The position numbers were made by a program, and so were the translations under genes. Below the pieces are notes generated by a model, which saw nothing but the letters and a program-made list of their open reading frames with translations, did no database searches and had not been told where the DNA came from. 64,000 bases of DNA from Epilithonimonas zeae (GTDB lineage: Bacteria; Bacteroidota; Bacteroidia; Flavobacteriales; Weeksellaceae), in contig NZ_FSRK01000001.1 in the NCBI RefSeq assembly GCF_900141765.1, positions 2,294,001-2,358,000 on the forward strand, given 5' to 3'. The number at the start of each line of letters is the position of its first letter. The first letter of the stretch is position 1. Below, piece by piece: positions 1-8,169 of the stretch.

Positions 1-2113
1 CAGCTTTTGAGTCCATATATGTTGCGTTTACAAACGTGTACAGTTTGGAACCGTTACCAAAACTAATGATGTCTTTTCTAAGCTCTGCTTCGAAACCATA
101 AACATATGCCCAATCACCAGTATTCAGATAAGAAAAGAAAGGATCTGAGGAATTGATAAATGTTTTAGCAATAGGATTTTGTATGTATTTCCCAAAACCT
201 GTAAGGGAGATTACTTCGCCTGCTTTTGGGAAATATTCCCATTTAAGATCCAGATTATTGTTATCAGATGGTTTCAAATAATAGTTACCTTGTGTAGTCT
301 CTGTAACATCTACATAAATGTAGGGTGCCATTTCCTTCATTTGTGGTAAGGTGTAGGTTCTTGAAGCAGCTAATCGTAAGTTTTGTCTATCATTGATAGA
401 ATATTTTAGGTTAAATGCCGGCAAAAATTTGTTGTAAACCTTCTCGATATTATTAATCGGTGTATAGAATTGTACATCCCATTCGATATATTGTCTGATA
501 CGGTCGTACCTTACCCCTAACTGCGCCATAAATTTTTCAGAAAATTTATAGTCTACGTTTGCAAATCCTGAATTGATATCCTGATTGCCATTGTAAATCA
601 CAGGTTTCAAAGTGCCTGCGTCTCCAAAGTTACTGGTAATATTGAAGAAGCCTTTCGAATAGTTATAAGCGTTAAAGATAGCATCCAGATTATTAGGATC
701 TGCAACTATTGCTGGTGTTGCAATCTCGTTATCCCATTTGAAATCCATCTGTTTTGAGAAGAATGTTCTTTTTTTGAATCTTCCTTGGTATCCAAAAGCT
801 ATTTTGGACTGATCCTTCAAATTATAGTTGAAGGTGATGTTCCCAGTGTATTCTTTGTCATCCAGATTGTCATAATAACGATTGTTGAGACCCGATTCTC
901 TGGTTACTGTGTAGGTTCCTTCATCATTTCGTACCAAAGTATTGGTAATTCTATCTGGTCTCTGACTATTAAGATAATTGTAACCTGCAATCCAGTTGAT
1001 TGAGAACCTTTCTCCAAATTTGTGATCTCCTCCTAATTGATTAACTAAAGTATTGGTAACTTTATAATCTGCCCTTCTTACATAAGCACCCCCGTTTTCT
1101 GCGTAATCCCGAAGTTCACCTTCATAGATCTTGGCTTCCTGATTGGTTGAGTGGATATAATTGGTAATCAATTTTAACTGATGATTTGCATTGATTCTAT
1201 AGAAAAGATTTAACAAACCTGTAGAGTTGGTAGTGTAACCATACTTTTGAACTTTATCAAAATCTTTAAATACAGTTTCCTGTCCAAATTGCCCTTCAGA
1301 TCCTTCTCTGTAAGTAAAATCATTATTGAAGCCTACATAAGCAAACGTATTCAATCTACCCTGATCTCCGATTTTGAAAGATTTTCCGGCTTGTAGATTC
1401 AAACCAGTATTAATTGGCATTGTCATAGATGGTCCAAATGCATCTTTGAAGTTCCAGCTTGTTTTGTAGTTATAAGCAGAAAGAGCATTAGCTGGAACTT
1501 TCATCACTTTGGTTCCAAAATAATTAGGCCCATCCTGTAGTAAGAATTTATCTGTTTTAGAATTTTGCAGATTATACCCACTATCCATTCCAAGATAGAT
1601 ATAACCTTTTCCAGAATATTCTTTGGAAACGATGTTAATATTAGCACCTCCAAAATCTCCCATCAACCTTGGATTAAAGACTTTTTCCAAAGAGATATAG
1701 TCTATGATATCGGTTTTGAGTAATGATAAGTCAATATTTTTATTTTCTGGATCATCTGATGGGATAACCAATCCGTTAAGAGTTGTCGCGTTGTAACGAT
1801 CTAGTAAACCTCTTACAGAAATAGTGTTTCCGCCTTCTTGTTTTACAGTCCCAGTGGCTTTGGTCACAGCAGTAGCAACATCTCCAACACCTTGTTTGGA
1901 TAGCTGTGCAGCTCCTACTCTTTCAATTACCTCTACGGATTTTTTCTGCACGGTAATGATATTGGCCTCTGTACTTTTTTTAGTATTCCCGATGATTTTA
2001 ACCTCATCGATTTTCTTTTCGCCCTTCAGAGTATCTTGGGTATTTTGCGCCAACAGAACTGTGGTTGACATACAAAGAAACAAAGCACTAATGCTTATAG
2101 TTTTTGCTTTCAT
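1..2113 (-). CDS. TonB-dependent receptor, 3' end cut by window edge
   Basis: The minus-strand frame is open from an ATG at 2113 to the left edge, about 704 codons, with the C-terminal barrel end outside the window. The N-terminus is a signal peptide (MKAKTISISALFLCMSTTVLLAQ) followed by a TonB-box-like stretch (KKIDEVKIIG) and a plug domain with typical pieces (ISVRGLLDRYNATTLNG, GDFGGANINIVSK). The rest reads as alternating barrel strands. Such proteins import siderophores, metal chelates or glycans across the outer membrane using TonB energy. No SusD partner is visible on the upstream side, and no carboxypeptidase-like domain precedes the plug. The substrate cannot be told. The frame is supported by direct reading, with no stop found in the parts translated. 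Confidence 0.9.
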   Translation of the reverse strand, partial: MKAKTISISALFLCMSTTVLLAQNTQDTLKGEKKIDEVKIIGNTKKSTEANIITVQKKSVEVIERVGAAQLSKQGVGDVATAVTKATGTVKQEGGNTISVRGLLDRYNATTLNGLVIPSDDPENKNIDLSLLKTDIIDYISLEKVFNPRLMGDFGGANINIVSKEYSGKGYIYLGMDSGYNLQNSKTDKFLLQDGPNYFGTKVMKVPANALSAYNYKTSWNFKDAFGPSMTMPINTGLNLQAGKSFKIGDQGRLNTFAYVGFNNDFTYREGSEGQFGQETVFKDFDKVQKYGYTTNSTGLLNLFYRINANHQLKLITNYIHSTNQEAKIYEGELRDYAENGGAYVRRADYKVTNTLVNQLGGDHKFGERFSINWIAGYNYLNSQRPDRITNTLVRNDEGTYTVTRESGLNNRYYDNLDDKEYTGNITFNYNLKDQSKIAFGYQGRFKKRTFFSKQMDFKWDNEIATPAIVADPNNLDAIFNAYNYSKGFFNITSNFGDAGTLKPVIYNGNQDINSGFANVDYKFSEKFMAQLGVRYDRIRQYIEWDVQFYTPINNIEKVYNKFLPAFNLKYSINDRQNLRLAASRTYTLPQMKEMAPYIYVDVTETTQGNYYLKPSDNNNLDLKWEYFPKAGEVISLTGFGKYIQNPIAKTFINSSDPFFSYLNTGDWAYVYGFEAELRKDIISFGNGSKLYTFVNATYMDSKA

Positions 2114-2277
2114 TTTTTTTACTTTCCTTTTTCTTCGTTGCCAAAGAAATGATATGGAAAGCAATCGTAATGTATAAGATTTTTTAAATATTCTTTAATT
2201 AAGCGTTACGAAAAAACATATTATGTTAAATCAAGTTTAACAGGTTAATGAGTTTTAAAAGTCTGTTCATTATTTGT

Positions 2278-2285
2278 TAAATTTG
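2278..2285 (+). promoter_or_regulatory. Bacteroidota -7 box upstream of tsaC
   Basis: TAAATTTG matches the Bacteroidota sigma-A -7 consensus TAnnTTTG exactly. It lies about 115 bp before the chosen tsaC ATG. A clear -33 TTG at the right spacing is not seen, so this is a moderate call. Confidence 0.4.
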
Positions 2286-2399
2286 CGGCAGATAATTTTA
2301 TCTGGAAATTTCACCCAAACCAATCAAACCAATGGAAATCAATCAATTAAAAACTTTAACAGTCATTAATATTTGATTTTTACCAAAATTTGCACTCAA

Positions 2400-2954
2400 A
2401 TGGACTTAACTCGGGCAATAGAAACTTTACAATCCGGCGGAACCCTACTTTACCCAACAGATACAATCTGGGGAATTGGTTGTGATGCGACCAATCCGGA
2501 AGCGATTAAAAAGATATTTGACATCAAAAAAAGAGAGCAAAACAAATCTCTTATTATATTAGTAGAGTCTGAAAAAAGACTGCAGGATTTGGTGGACGTT
2601 CCCGAGATGGCTTGGCAAATTATCGATTTGAGCGAAAAACCAGTAACTATTGTTTACGAAAACCCAAAAAATCTTCCAAAAGAATTGCTGGCAGAAGACG
2701 GAAGCGTTGGAATCCGAATCGTGAAGAACGAATATTGCAAAAAACTGATCTCAAAACTTAACAAACCTCTCGTTTCAACATCTGCTAATCTCAGCGGACA
2801 AAAATCTCCAATGAAATTTAGTGATATCTCTGAGGAAATTAAAAATTCGGTTGACTATATAGTAGAAGATAATCACGATAAGGTTTCGGAGTTTTCCGGT
2901 TCGTCCGTCATCAAAGTCTGGAATAATAATCAAATTAAAGTTCTTCGTGAATAA
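2400..2954 (+). CDS. tsaC: L-threonylcarbamoyladenylate synthase (Sua5/YrdC/YwlC family)
   Basis: This is a short YrdC-type protein of 184 residues without the extra Sua5 C-terminal domain. It makes threonylcarbamoyl-AMP from threonine, bicarbonate and ATP for the t6A37 modification of ANN-decoding tRNAs. Visible family motifs are PTDTIWGIGCD near residue 19, the KKREQNKSL loop near 43, and STSANLSG near the C-terminal third. The frame can be extended to a TTG at 2373, but ATG at 2400 begins the conserved part (MDLTRAIETLQSGG) and is the more likely start. It stands alone between a divergent receptor gene and cca; a hairpin follows the stop. Confidence 0.9.
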   Translation: MDLTRAIETLQSGGTLLYPTDTIWGIGCDATNPEAIKKIFDIKKREQNKSLIILVESEKRLQDLVDVPEMAWQIIDLSEKPVTIVYENPKNLPKELLAEDGSVGIRIVKNEYCKKLISKLNKPLVSTSANLSGQKSPMKFSDISEEIKNSVDYIVEDNHDKVSEFSGSSVIKVWNNNQIKVLRE

Positions 2955-2959
2955 AAAAA

Positions 2960-2992
2960 CCAGCGGATGACCTCTTGCAAGACCATCCGCCG
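2960..2992 (+). terminator. Hairpin after tsaC with palindromic loop
   Basis: GCGGATG at 2963-2969 pairs with CATCCGC at 2984-2990. The loop contains the self-complementary TCTTGCAAGA. It directly follows the tsaC stop but is trailed by A-rich rather than T-rich sequence on the plus strand, so it is a weak intrinsic terminator. It could instead be a regulatory hairpin. Confidence 0.4.
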
Positions 2993-3159
2993 GAAAAATA
3001 AACTATGAAAAAAAACTACTTTTTGTATTTACCATAATCTCAAAAAGAATACCGCTCCTATTTTTATAGCAAAATGTCTGATTTTCAATAGCTCAAACAG
3101 GCTAAAAAAGACAAAAAGTCCTGACTTTCAATAAACAAGGCGATAACTTTAAAAACAAT

Positions 3160-3167
3160 TATCTTTG
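3160..3167 (+). promoter_or_regulatory. Bacteroidota -7 box upstream of cca
   Basis: TATCTTTG matches TAnnTTTG and lies about 54 bp before the cca start. It is the best promoter candidate in the 266-bp gap. The -33 element is poorly defined. Confidence 0.5.
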
Positions 3168-3220
3168 TACCTTAATAAAGGAGTCCTTATATATAAGGAT
3201 TTCATTTCTTAATTTTAGTA

Positions 3221-4645
3221 ATGTTCATAAACTTAAACCAAAATAAAAATCTCAAACTTTTCAAAATCATTTCTGAAGTTGCCGACAGAAACGGACAAAC
3301 CGTTTACGCAGTGGGTGGATTCGTAAGAGATTTATTAATGAAAAGAAAAGCTTCAACCGACATCGATTTTGTAACAGAATCCAGCGGAATAGAATTGGCA
3401 GAAGCTATTGCAAAGGAAATCGACCCAAAAATAAAAGTCGCCGTTTTCAAAACCTATGGGACAGCAATGTTTCGTTACAAAGATTTGGAACTGGAATTTG
3501 TTGGCGCCAGAAAAGAAAGTTACAGTGAGGATTCCAGAAAACCTTCCGTGGAAATTGGAACCATTGAGGATGACCAGAAACGCAGAGATTTTACCATCAA
3601 TGCGATGGCGATTTCCCTTAACAAAGATAATTTTGGAGAACTGATTGACCCATTTGGCGGAATGCAGGATTTATCTAATAAAATTCTGAGAACGCCGTTG
3701 GAACCTCATCAAACTTATTCTGATGACCCTTTGAGAATGATGAGAGCGATTCGTTTTGCAACAACTTTGGATTTCGATATCGAAGAAAATTCTTTGAAAG
3801 CCATCAGAGACGAAGCGGAAAGAATGAAAATCGTTTCGATGGAAAGAATAATGGTGGAATTCAATAAAATAATGCTTTCCGACAGACCTTCAAAAGGATT
3901 GAAACTTCTTGAAGAAACTTCACTGTTAAAATATATTCTACCAGAACTTACCGCATTAAAAGGCATCGAAGATATCGACGGACAGACGCATAAAGATAAT
4001 TTCTATCATACTTTGGCTGTTGTCGATAATATTTCTGAAAGCACCGATAAGCTTTGGTTGCGTTGGTCAGCTCTACTCCACGACATAGGAAAAGCACCTA
4101 CGAAAAAGTTTGTGGAAGGCATCGGCTGGACTTTCCACGGTCACGAATTCCTTGGTTCGAAAATGATAAAACCTATCTTCAAACGTCTGAAACTTCCTCT
4201 TGGGCAAGAGCAAAAATATGTGGAAAAATTGGTAAAAATGCACGCCAGACCAATTGCATTGATTACGGATGATGCTTCGGATTCGGCGTTGCGACGTTTG
4301 CTTTTTGATTCTGGGGAAGATTTGGAAGATTTGTTTACATTATGCAAATCCGACATTACAACCAAGAATTATTCTAAACAAGCCAAATTCAAAAAGAATT
4401 TTGAATACGTTGCCACGAAAATAAAAGAAGTTGAAGAAAAGGACCAAGTTCGTAATTTCCAACCACCAATTTCAGGGGAAGAAATTATGGAACTTTTTGG
4501 ATTGCAACCTGGAAGAGAAATCGGAATTTTGAAAGAAAAAGTGAAGGAAGCGATTTTGGAAGGCGAAATTCAGAATGATAAAACAGAAGCGAGAGAATTT
4601 GTGATTAATGAAGCTGAGAAATTAGGATTGACTTTGGTAAAATAG
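3221..4645 (+). CDS. cca: CCA tRNA nucleotidyltransferase with HD domain
   Basis: The 474-residue protein builds or repairs the 3' CCA end of tRNAs. The head domain shows GGFVRD at residues 32-37, the catalytic DIDF at 47-50 and the RRDFTINAM nucleotide-recognition segment at 121-129, all typical of class II enzymes. An HD phosphohydrolase-like domain begins near residue 260 with HD at 287-288 (LLHDIGK). Flavobacterial homologues have this same head-plus-HD layout and similar length. The tRNA gene in this window (44534) does not encode CCA, so such an enzyme is required. A small membrane protein gene starts 7 bp after the stop. Confidence 0.95.
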   Translation: MFINLNQNKNLKLFKIISEVADRNGQTVYAVGGFVRDLLMKRKASTDIDFVTESSGIELAEAIAKEIDPKIKVAVFKTYGTAMFRYKDLELEFVGARKESYSEDSRKPSVEIGTIEDDQKRRDFTINAMAISLNKDNFGELIDPFGGMQDLSNKILRTPLEPHQTYSDDPLRMMRAIRFATTLDFDIEENSLKAIRDEAERMKIVSMERIMVEFNKIMLSDRPSKGLKLLEETSLLKYILPELTALKGIEDIDGQTHKDNFYHTLAVVDNISESTDKLWLRWSALLHDIGKAPTKKFVEGIGWTFHGHEFLGSKMIKPIFKRLKLPLGQEQKYVEKLVKMHARPIALITDDASDSALRRLLFDSGEDLEDLFTLCKSDITTKNYSKQAKFKKNFEYVATKIKEVEEKDQVRNFQPPISGEEIMELFGLQPGREIGILKEKVKEAILEGEIQNDKTEAREFVINEAEKLGLTLVK

Positions 4646-4652
4646 CAATGAA

Positions 4653-4967
4653 ATGCTTTTAGGAATATTCGATTATATATTATTAGTAGTCATTTTAATT
4701 TTCAATATTGGAGTTTGGAAATATAAAATAATTAAGAAAGGAAGTAAAATTCTTTATTTGTCCATTTTTCTTCTATTTGGATTTATAATTCCTTTTTTCT
4801 CTATTGATTTTGAAATAAAAAATGCGAGTAAAAACATCAAAGAAATTGATAGCTTTACTTTTTTATATACTTATTTTAGATTTCCTACTTGGTGGCTTTT
4901 TGGAATTTCAGAAATATTCTTTTTAAAATATCAAATTAAAAATAGCATAAGGAATTCAAATAGTTAA
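4653..4967 (+). CDS. Small hypothetical membrane protein
   Basis: I do not recognise this 104-residue protein. It has hydrophobic helices at roughly residues 4-22 and 34-50 and a possible third near 73-90 (TYFRFPTWWLFGISEIFF), with lysine-rich linkers. It begins 7 bp after the cca stop, so translational coupling is possible. Codon use is very AT-rich, as in other small accessory genes here. It could be a minor integral membrane protein; no function is assigned. Confidence 0.55.
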   Translation: MLLGIFDYILLVVILIFNIGVWKYKIIKKGSKILYLSIFLLFGFIIPFFSIDFEIKNASKNIKEIDSFTFLYTYFRFPTWWLFGISEIFFLKYQIKNSIRNSNS

Positions 4968-4968
4968 A

Positions 4969-5012
4969 AAAATCTGCTTAATCTGCTTAATCTGACAAAT
5001 CAGCGAGAATTA
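4969..5012 (+). repeat. Dispersed AATCTGC/AATCAGCGAGA repeat, copy 1
   Basis: The gap carries tandem AATCTGCTT units followed by AATCAGCGAGA. Related text occurs at 7913-7998 and 54317-54378, where CTCGCAG and CTGCGAG (or CAGCGAG) ends face each other as an inverted repeat. It looks like a short intergenic repeat family of this genome. Confidence 0.5.
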
Positions 5013-5029
5013 TAACTTTAAAAATCTCT

Positions 5030-5470
5030 ATGGAGAAATCAAACTTATTACAGCTTATCCGAATTAAACTCTCTGAAAAAATCCAAAATTTCGAGAATCT
5101 TATAGCCGAAACGCGCGCATCCAGCAACGACACCAAAAGCTCGATGGGCGACAAATACGAAACCGGAAGAGAAATGCTTCAGCAGGAAATCAACAATCTG
5201 CAGGTTCAACTGAATGAGATTTTGAAACAAAAGGATTTCCTTAAAACTGTCTTACCAAAACCTTCTGATAAAGCTGAAAAAGGAGCGATTGTAAAAACTG
5301 AAAAAGGTTTGTTTTTCATTTCGGTTTCTTTAGGCGAAATCAAAGTTGAGAATGAGAAAATCATTTGTATTTCTCCAGAATCTCCATTGGCAAAGGCGAT
5401 GAATTCGAAAATAAAAGGTGAGATTTTTTCTTTGAATAATATGAACCAGAAAATTTTAGATATCGAATGA
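5030..5470 (+). CDS. GreA/GreB-like protein
   Basis: The 146-residue protein has an N-terminal coiled coil containing SSMGDKYETGREML near residues 38-51, and a C-terminal half ending in SPESPLAKAMNSKIKGEIF, which resembles the FKBP-like C-terminal domain of transcript-cleavage factors (SPLGKALLGKKVGD). True GreA is about 158 residues and carries acidic residues at the coiled-coil tip; I cannot confirm those here. Flavobacterial relatives are sometimes mislabelled 3-oxoacyl-ACP synthase. A role at the RNA polymerase secondary channel is inferred from resemblance only. Confidence 0.65.
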   Translation: MEKSNLLQLIRIKLSEKIQNFENLIAETRASSNDTKSSMGDKYETGREMLQQEINNLQVQLNEILKQKDFLKTVLPKPSDKAEKGAIVKTEKGLFFISVSLGEIKVENEKIICISPESPLAKAMNSKIKGEIFSLNNMNQKILDIE

Positions 5471-5503
5471 ATCTAATTTCTAACTTCTAATATCTAATTT
5501 CTT

Positions 5504-6229
5504 TTAAAGACTCTTCCCTCCAATATATTCCATCAGCGAATCTTTATAATTTGGAGCAATGGCAATTTGTTCTTTTCCGATGACGATGTGGTTTCTTTCA
5601 ATCGCTTCGATTTTATCCAATCCAATGATAAAAGAGCGATGAATTCTCATAAAATTATCGGAAGGTAATTCTTCTTCCAATTTTTTCAGGCTCATTAAAG
5701 TCAGAATTGGTTTTGGATTGTCTTTCAAATAAATTTTCACATAATCTTTCAAACCTTCGATATAAAGGATTTCTGAGAAATTGATTTTGATTTGTTTATA
5801 CTCAGATTTTACGAAAAAAAACTCTTGCTTTCTTTCTGGTTTTGTAACTGAGACAGATTGCTGAGATTCAAAATAATTTCTGGCTTTTGTAGAAGCATTT
5901 AAGAATTCATTATAATCGAAAGGTTTCAACAGATAATCCAAAGCATTCACTTTGTAGCCGTCAATCGCATATTGGTCAAAAGCTGTTGTGAAAATCACTC
6001 GACTGTTTTGAGGAAGCAGTTTCGAAAATTCCAGACCTGTCAAATCTGGCATTTGAATATCAAGGAAAAACAAATCAATGTCTTTTTGTTCTTCCAAAAC
6101 CTGCATTGCTTCAATTGCGCTGTTGCATTTGGCTTTTAGTTCCAGAAAAGGAGTTTTGAGAACGTAACTTTCGATTAAGGTCAAAGCCATTGGTTCGTCG
6201 TCGGCGATTAGACAGGTTATTTTTTTCAT
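5504..6229 (-). CDS. LytTR-family response regulator
   Basis: This is a 241-residue response regulator. Receiver domain residues 1-120 carry the acidic pair DDE near 10-12, phosphoacceptor D57 (FFLDIQMPD) and K101 (LLKPF). A LytTR DNA-binding domain occupies about 135-235 (FFFVKSEYKQIKI, RIHRSFII). It lies downstream of the LytS-type kinase gene at 6844 and should be its partner. Only a broken lipoprotein gene separates them, 10 bp from each. Targets cannot be read from the sequence. Confidence 0.93.
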   Translation of the reverse strand: MKKITCLIADDEPMALTLIESYVLKTPFLELKAKCNSAIEAMQVLEEQKDIDLFFLDIQMPDLTGLEFSKLLPQNSRVIFTTAFDQYAIDGYKVNALDYLLKPFDYNEFLNASTKARNYFESQQSVSVTKPERKQEFFFVKSEYKQIKINFSEILYIEGLKDYVKIYLKDNPKPILTLMSLKKLEEELPSDNFMRIHRSFIIGLDKIEAIERNHIVIGKEQIAIAPNYKDSLMEYIGGKSL

Positions 6230-6239
6230 TATCTATGTT

Positions 6240-6833
6240 TTAATTTATCCAAGTTGCTCTTGTATCAAAAACTTTCCATTTGTCATTTTCCTTTTTAAGA
6301 ATATAAGCAATTCCATTTCCAAAATAACCTTTAGATTGATAATTTAATTCAATATAAGCCGTTTTTCCATCTTTTGAAAAAAAGGGAATTGTAAATTCAT
6401 AATATTGATAATAATTTCTTTTATTTCTATCATTTGAAATTTTAGAAAGTTCAGAATAATTATATCTTTCTTTCAGAACTTTATTTATCTCTAAACTATC
6501 TGGATTTATATTTTGAGATAATAAATAAAGAGAATCATTTTTGTTAAAATATTTTTTAAACTCAAAATCTAATAATTAATTTATTTCGATTTCATTTCTA
6601 TCTGGAGGTGTTATAATATTTTTATCCGGATTAGGAATGACAATTTTAACCTTTCTGAGAAATTGTACAATTTTATTATTTTCAACATTATTTTTACTGA
6701 CATCAATATTGTTCTTATTCAGAACAGAATTAATAATTGAATTTATGTCTTCGTTTCTTTCTTCAATATTAAATTCAGATTTTGAACATCCAATCAAAAT
6801 CAATAATGAAAATAATGTCGAAAGTTTTTTCAT
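6240..6833 (-). pseudogene. Lipoprotein gene interrupted by an in-frame stop
   Basis: From ATG at 6833 the frame reads a lipoprotein signal (MKKLSTLFSLLILIGC, lipobox LIGC) and 85 codons to TAA at 6576-6578. The same frame then stays open for another 111 codons without any ATG, ending at TAA 6240-6242. The second part looks like a real domain (FTIPFFSKDGKTAYIELNY, GIAYILKKENDKWKVF, TRATWIN), resembling C-termini of flavobacterial secreted hypothetical proteins. One substitution such as CAA to TAA would explain this. The gene sits between the kinase and regulator genes with 10-bp gaps. A sequencing error or functional truncation is the alternative. Confidence 0.75.
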
Positions 6834-6843
6834 AAGTTGAATA

Positions 6844-7869
6844 TTATTTCGTTTTCAATTTCACTTCCGCGATGTACATTCCGTCATTCAAACAAGAATG
6901 AAACTCGTGCTTTTCGTGATAAAGCAAGTTAAGTCTTTTTTGTAAATTTTCGACGCCAATTCCTGAACCGCTTTTGTCCGTATCCGTTTTTGGGAAATTT
7001 GAATTGGACGCTGTGAAGTGAATTTCGTCTTCAACAATTTCCATTTTAAAACTGATATCCGAATGTTGTGTGGCAGAAACGCCGTGTTTAAAAGCATTTT
7101 CCACAATCGAAATAAATAACAACGGCGCAACTTCCAAACTCGGAATTTTCGTTGGAAAATTAGTGTAAACTTTCGTTTTGTCATTTAATCTTAATGACAT
7201 CAAGTCGATGTATTTATTCAAAAAATCAATTTCTTCCGAAAGACTGATTTTATCGACATCGGTTTTGTATAAAAGATGTCGCATCAATTTACTCAAACTA
7301 TGAACACTTTGTTTTGCCTTCTCGGAATCAAAATCAATTAAGGAATAAATATTATTAAGCGAATTGAAGAAAAAGTGCGGTTGTAACTGATATTTCAAAT
7401 GTTTAAGTTCAGATTGAAGTTTGATATTATCGGCTTCGATTTTCATTTCTTCTGCTTTCTGCATTTTTTTACTGGCATTAATGGCAATCGAAAACGCAAC
7501 AGGAATAAGATAAATCAGGAAATCGAAAAAATAACGCATTCCTTCTGGCGGACGTTTTCCCAACATTTTTGGTCGGTCTGGTTCAAGCAGTTCGAAAATC
7601 TGGCTTTTAACAACGATAAGTATAACAAGCAGTAAAAAATTGGATGTGAAAAACCATAATCTTTTATCTTCAAAAAGCCATTTGACAATGATAAAATAAT
7701 TGAGATAAAATATAATCGCAAGGAAAAATAACTGCAACCAAAAGTGTCTGAAAATCGCACTCCAATCCGTCTCTGAACCAATTGTAAACGCCGCTGGAAG
7801 AAAGAACAAAACCAGCCAAATCAAAAGATGAAGGCTGATTTCGAGGTTTTTATTTTTAAGGTTTATCAT
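6844..7869 (-). CDS. LytS-type sensor histidine kinase
   Basis: The 341-residue kinase has four membrane helices at about residues 13-30, 44-63, 71-88 and 114-131, a coiled-coil linker, and the His_kinase motif LQPHFFFNSLNN with phospho-accepting H165. The HATPase domain shows ISIVENAFKHG and GSGIGVENL. No extracellular sensory domain is evident, as is usual for this family. It is the first gene of a three-gene unit with the lipoprotein pseudogene and the LytTR regulator. The broken lipoprotein may have been an accessory signal component. Confidence 0.93.
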   Translation of the reverse strand: MINLKNKNLEISLHLLIWLVLFFLPAAFTIGSETDWSAIFRHFWLQLFFLAIIFYLNYFIIVKWLFEDKRLWFFTSNFLLLVILIVVKSQIFELLEPDRPKMLGKRPPEGMRYFFDFLIYLIPVAFSIAINASKKMQKAEEMKIEADNIKLQSELKHLKYQLQPHFFFNSLNNIYSLIDFDSEKAKQSVHSLSKLMRHLLYKTDVDKISLSEEIDFLNKYIDLMSLRLNDKTKVYTNFPTKIPSLEVAPLLFISIVENAFKHGVSATQHSDISFKMEIVEDEIHFTASNSNFPKTDTDKSGSGIGVENLQKRLNLLYHEKHEFHSCLNDGMYIAEVKLKTK

Positions 7870-8169
7870 TTTTAAATTAGATTAAAAAATTGCAGATTAG
7901 AATTTTTTAAATTTGTTAAAAGCTCTCGCAGATTATGCAAATTACGCAGATTTTCAAATATTGTCATTTAAAAAATCTGTTAAATCAGCGAGAAAATAAC
8001 TTAAATAAATTCAGACACATTGTTGATTTTTTAAAACTTGAATTTGTTCAAACCCTTAAAAATATTGGATTTGTGAAAGTTTTCAAGAAGTGAATTTAAG
8101 ATTTTTTCCAGCATAATTCTTTTTCATTTTTAAAATTACCAACAACTATCAATCAAAAACCATCAACGA
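7870..8169. other. 300-bp gap with a dispersed inverted repeat
   Basis: No gene is seen. Positions 7913-7998 hold a copy of the AATCTG/CAGCGAG repeat: CTCGCAGATT near the left and AATCAGCGAG near the right face each other. The remainder is AT-rich and should contain the kinase promoter and the 3' end region of the permease gene, but I find no convincing -7 box. Confidence 0.5.

Noticed and set aside
3715-3966. Minus-strand frame inside cca
   Set aside because: Antisense shadow of a clearly conserved gene.
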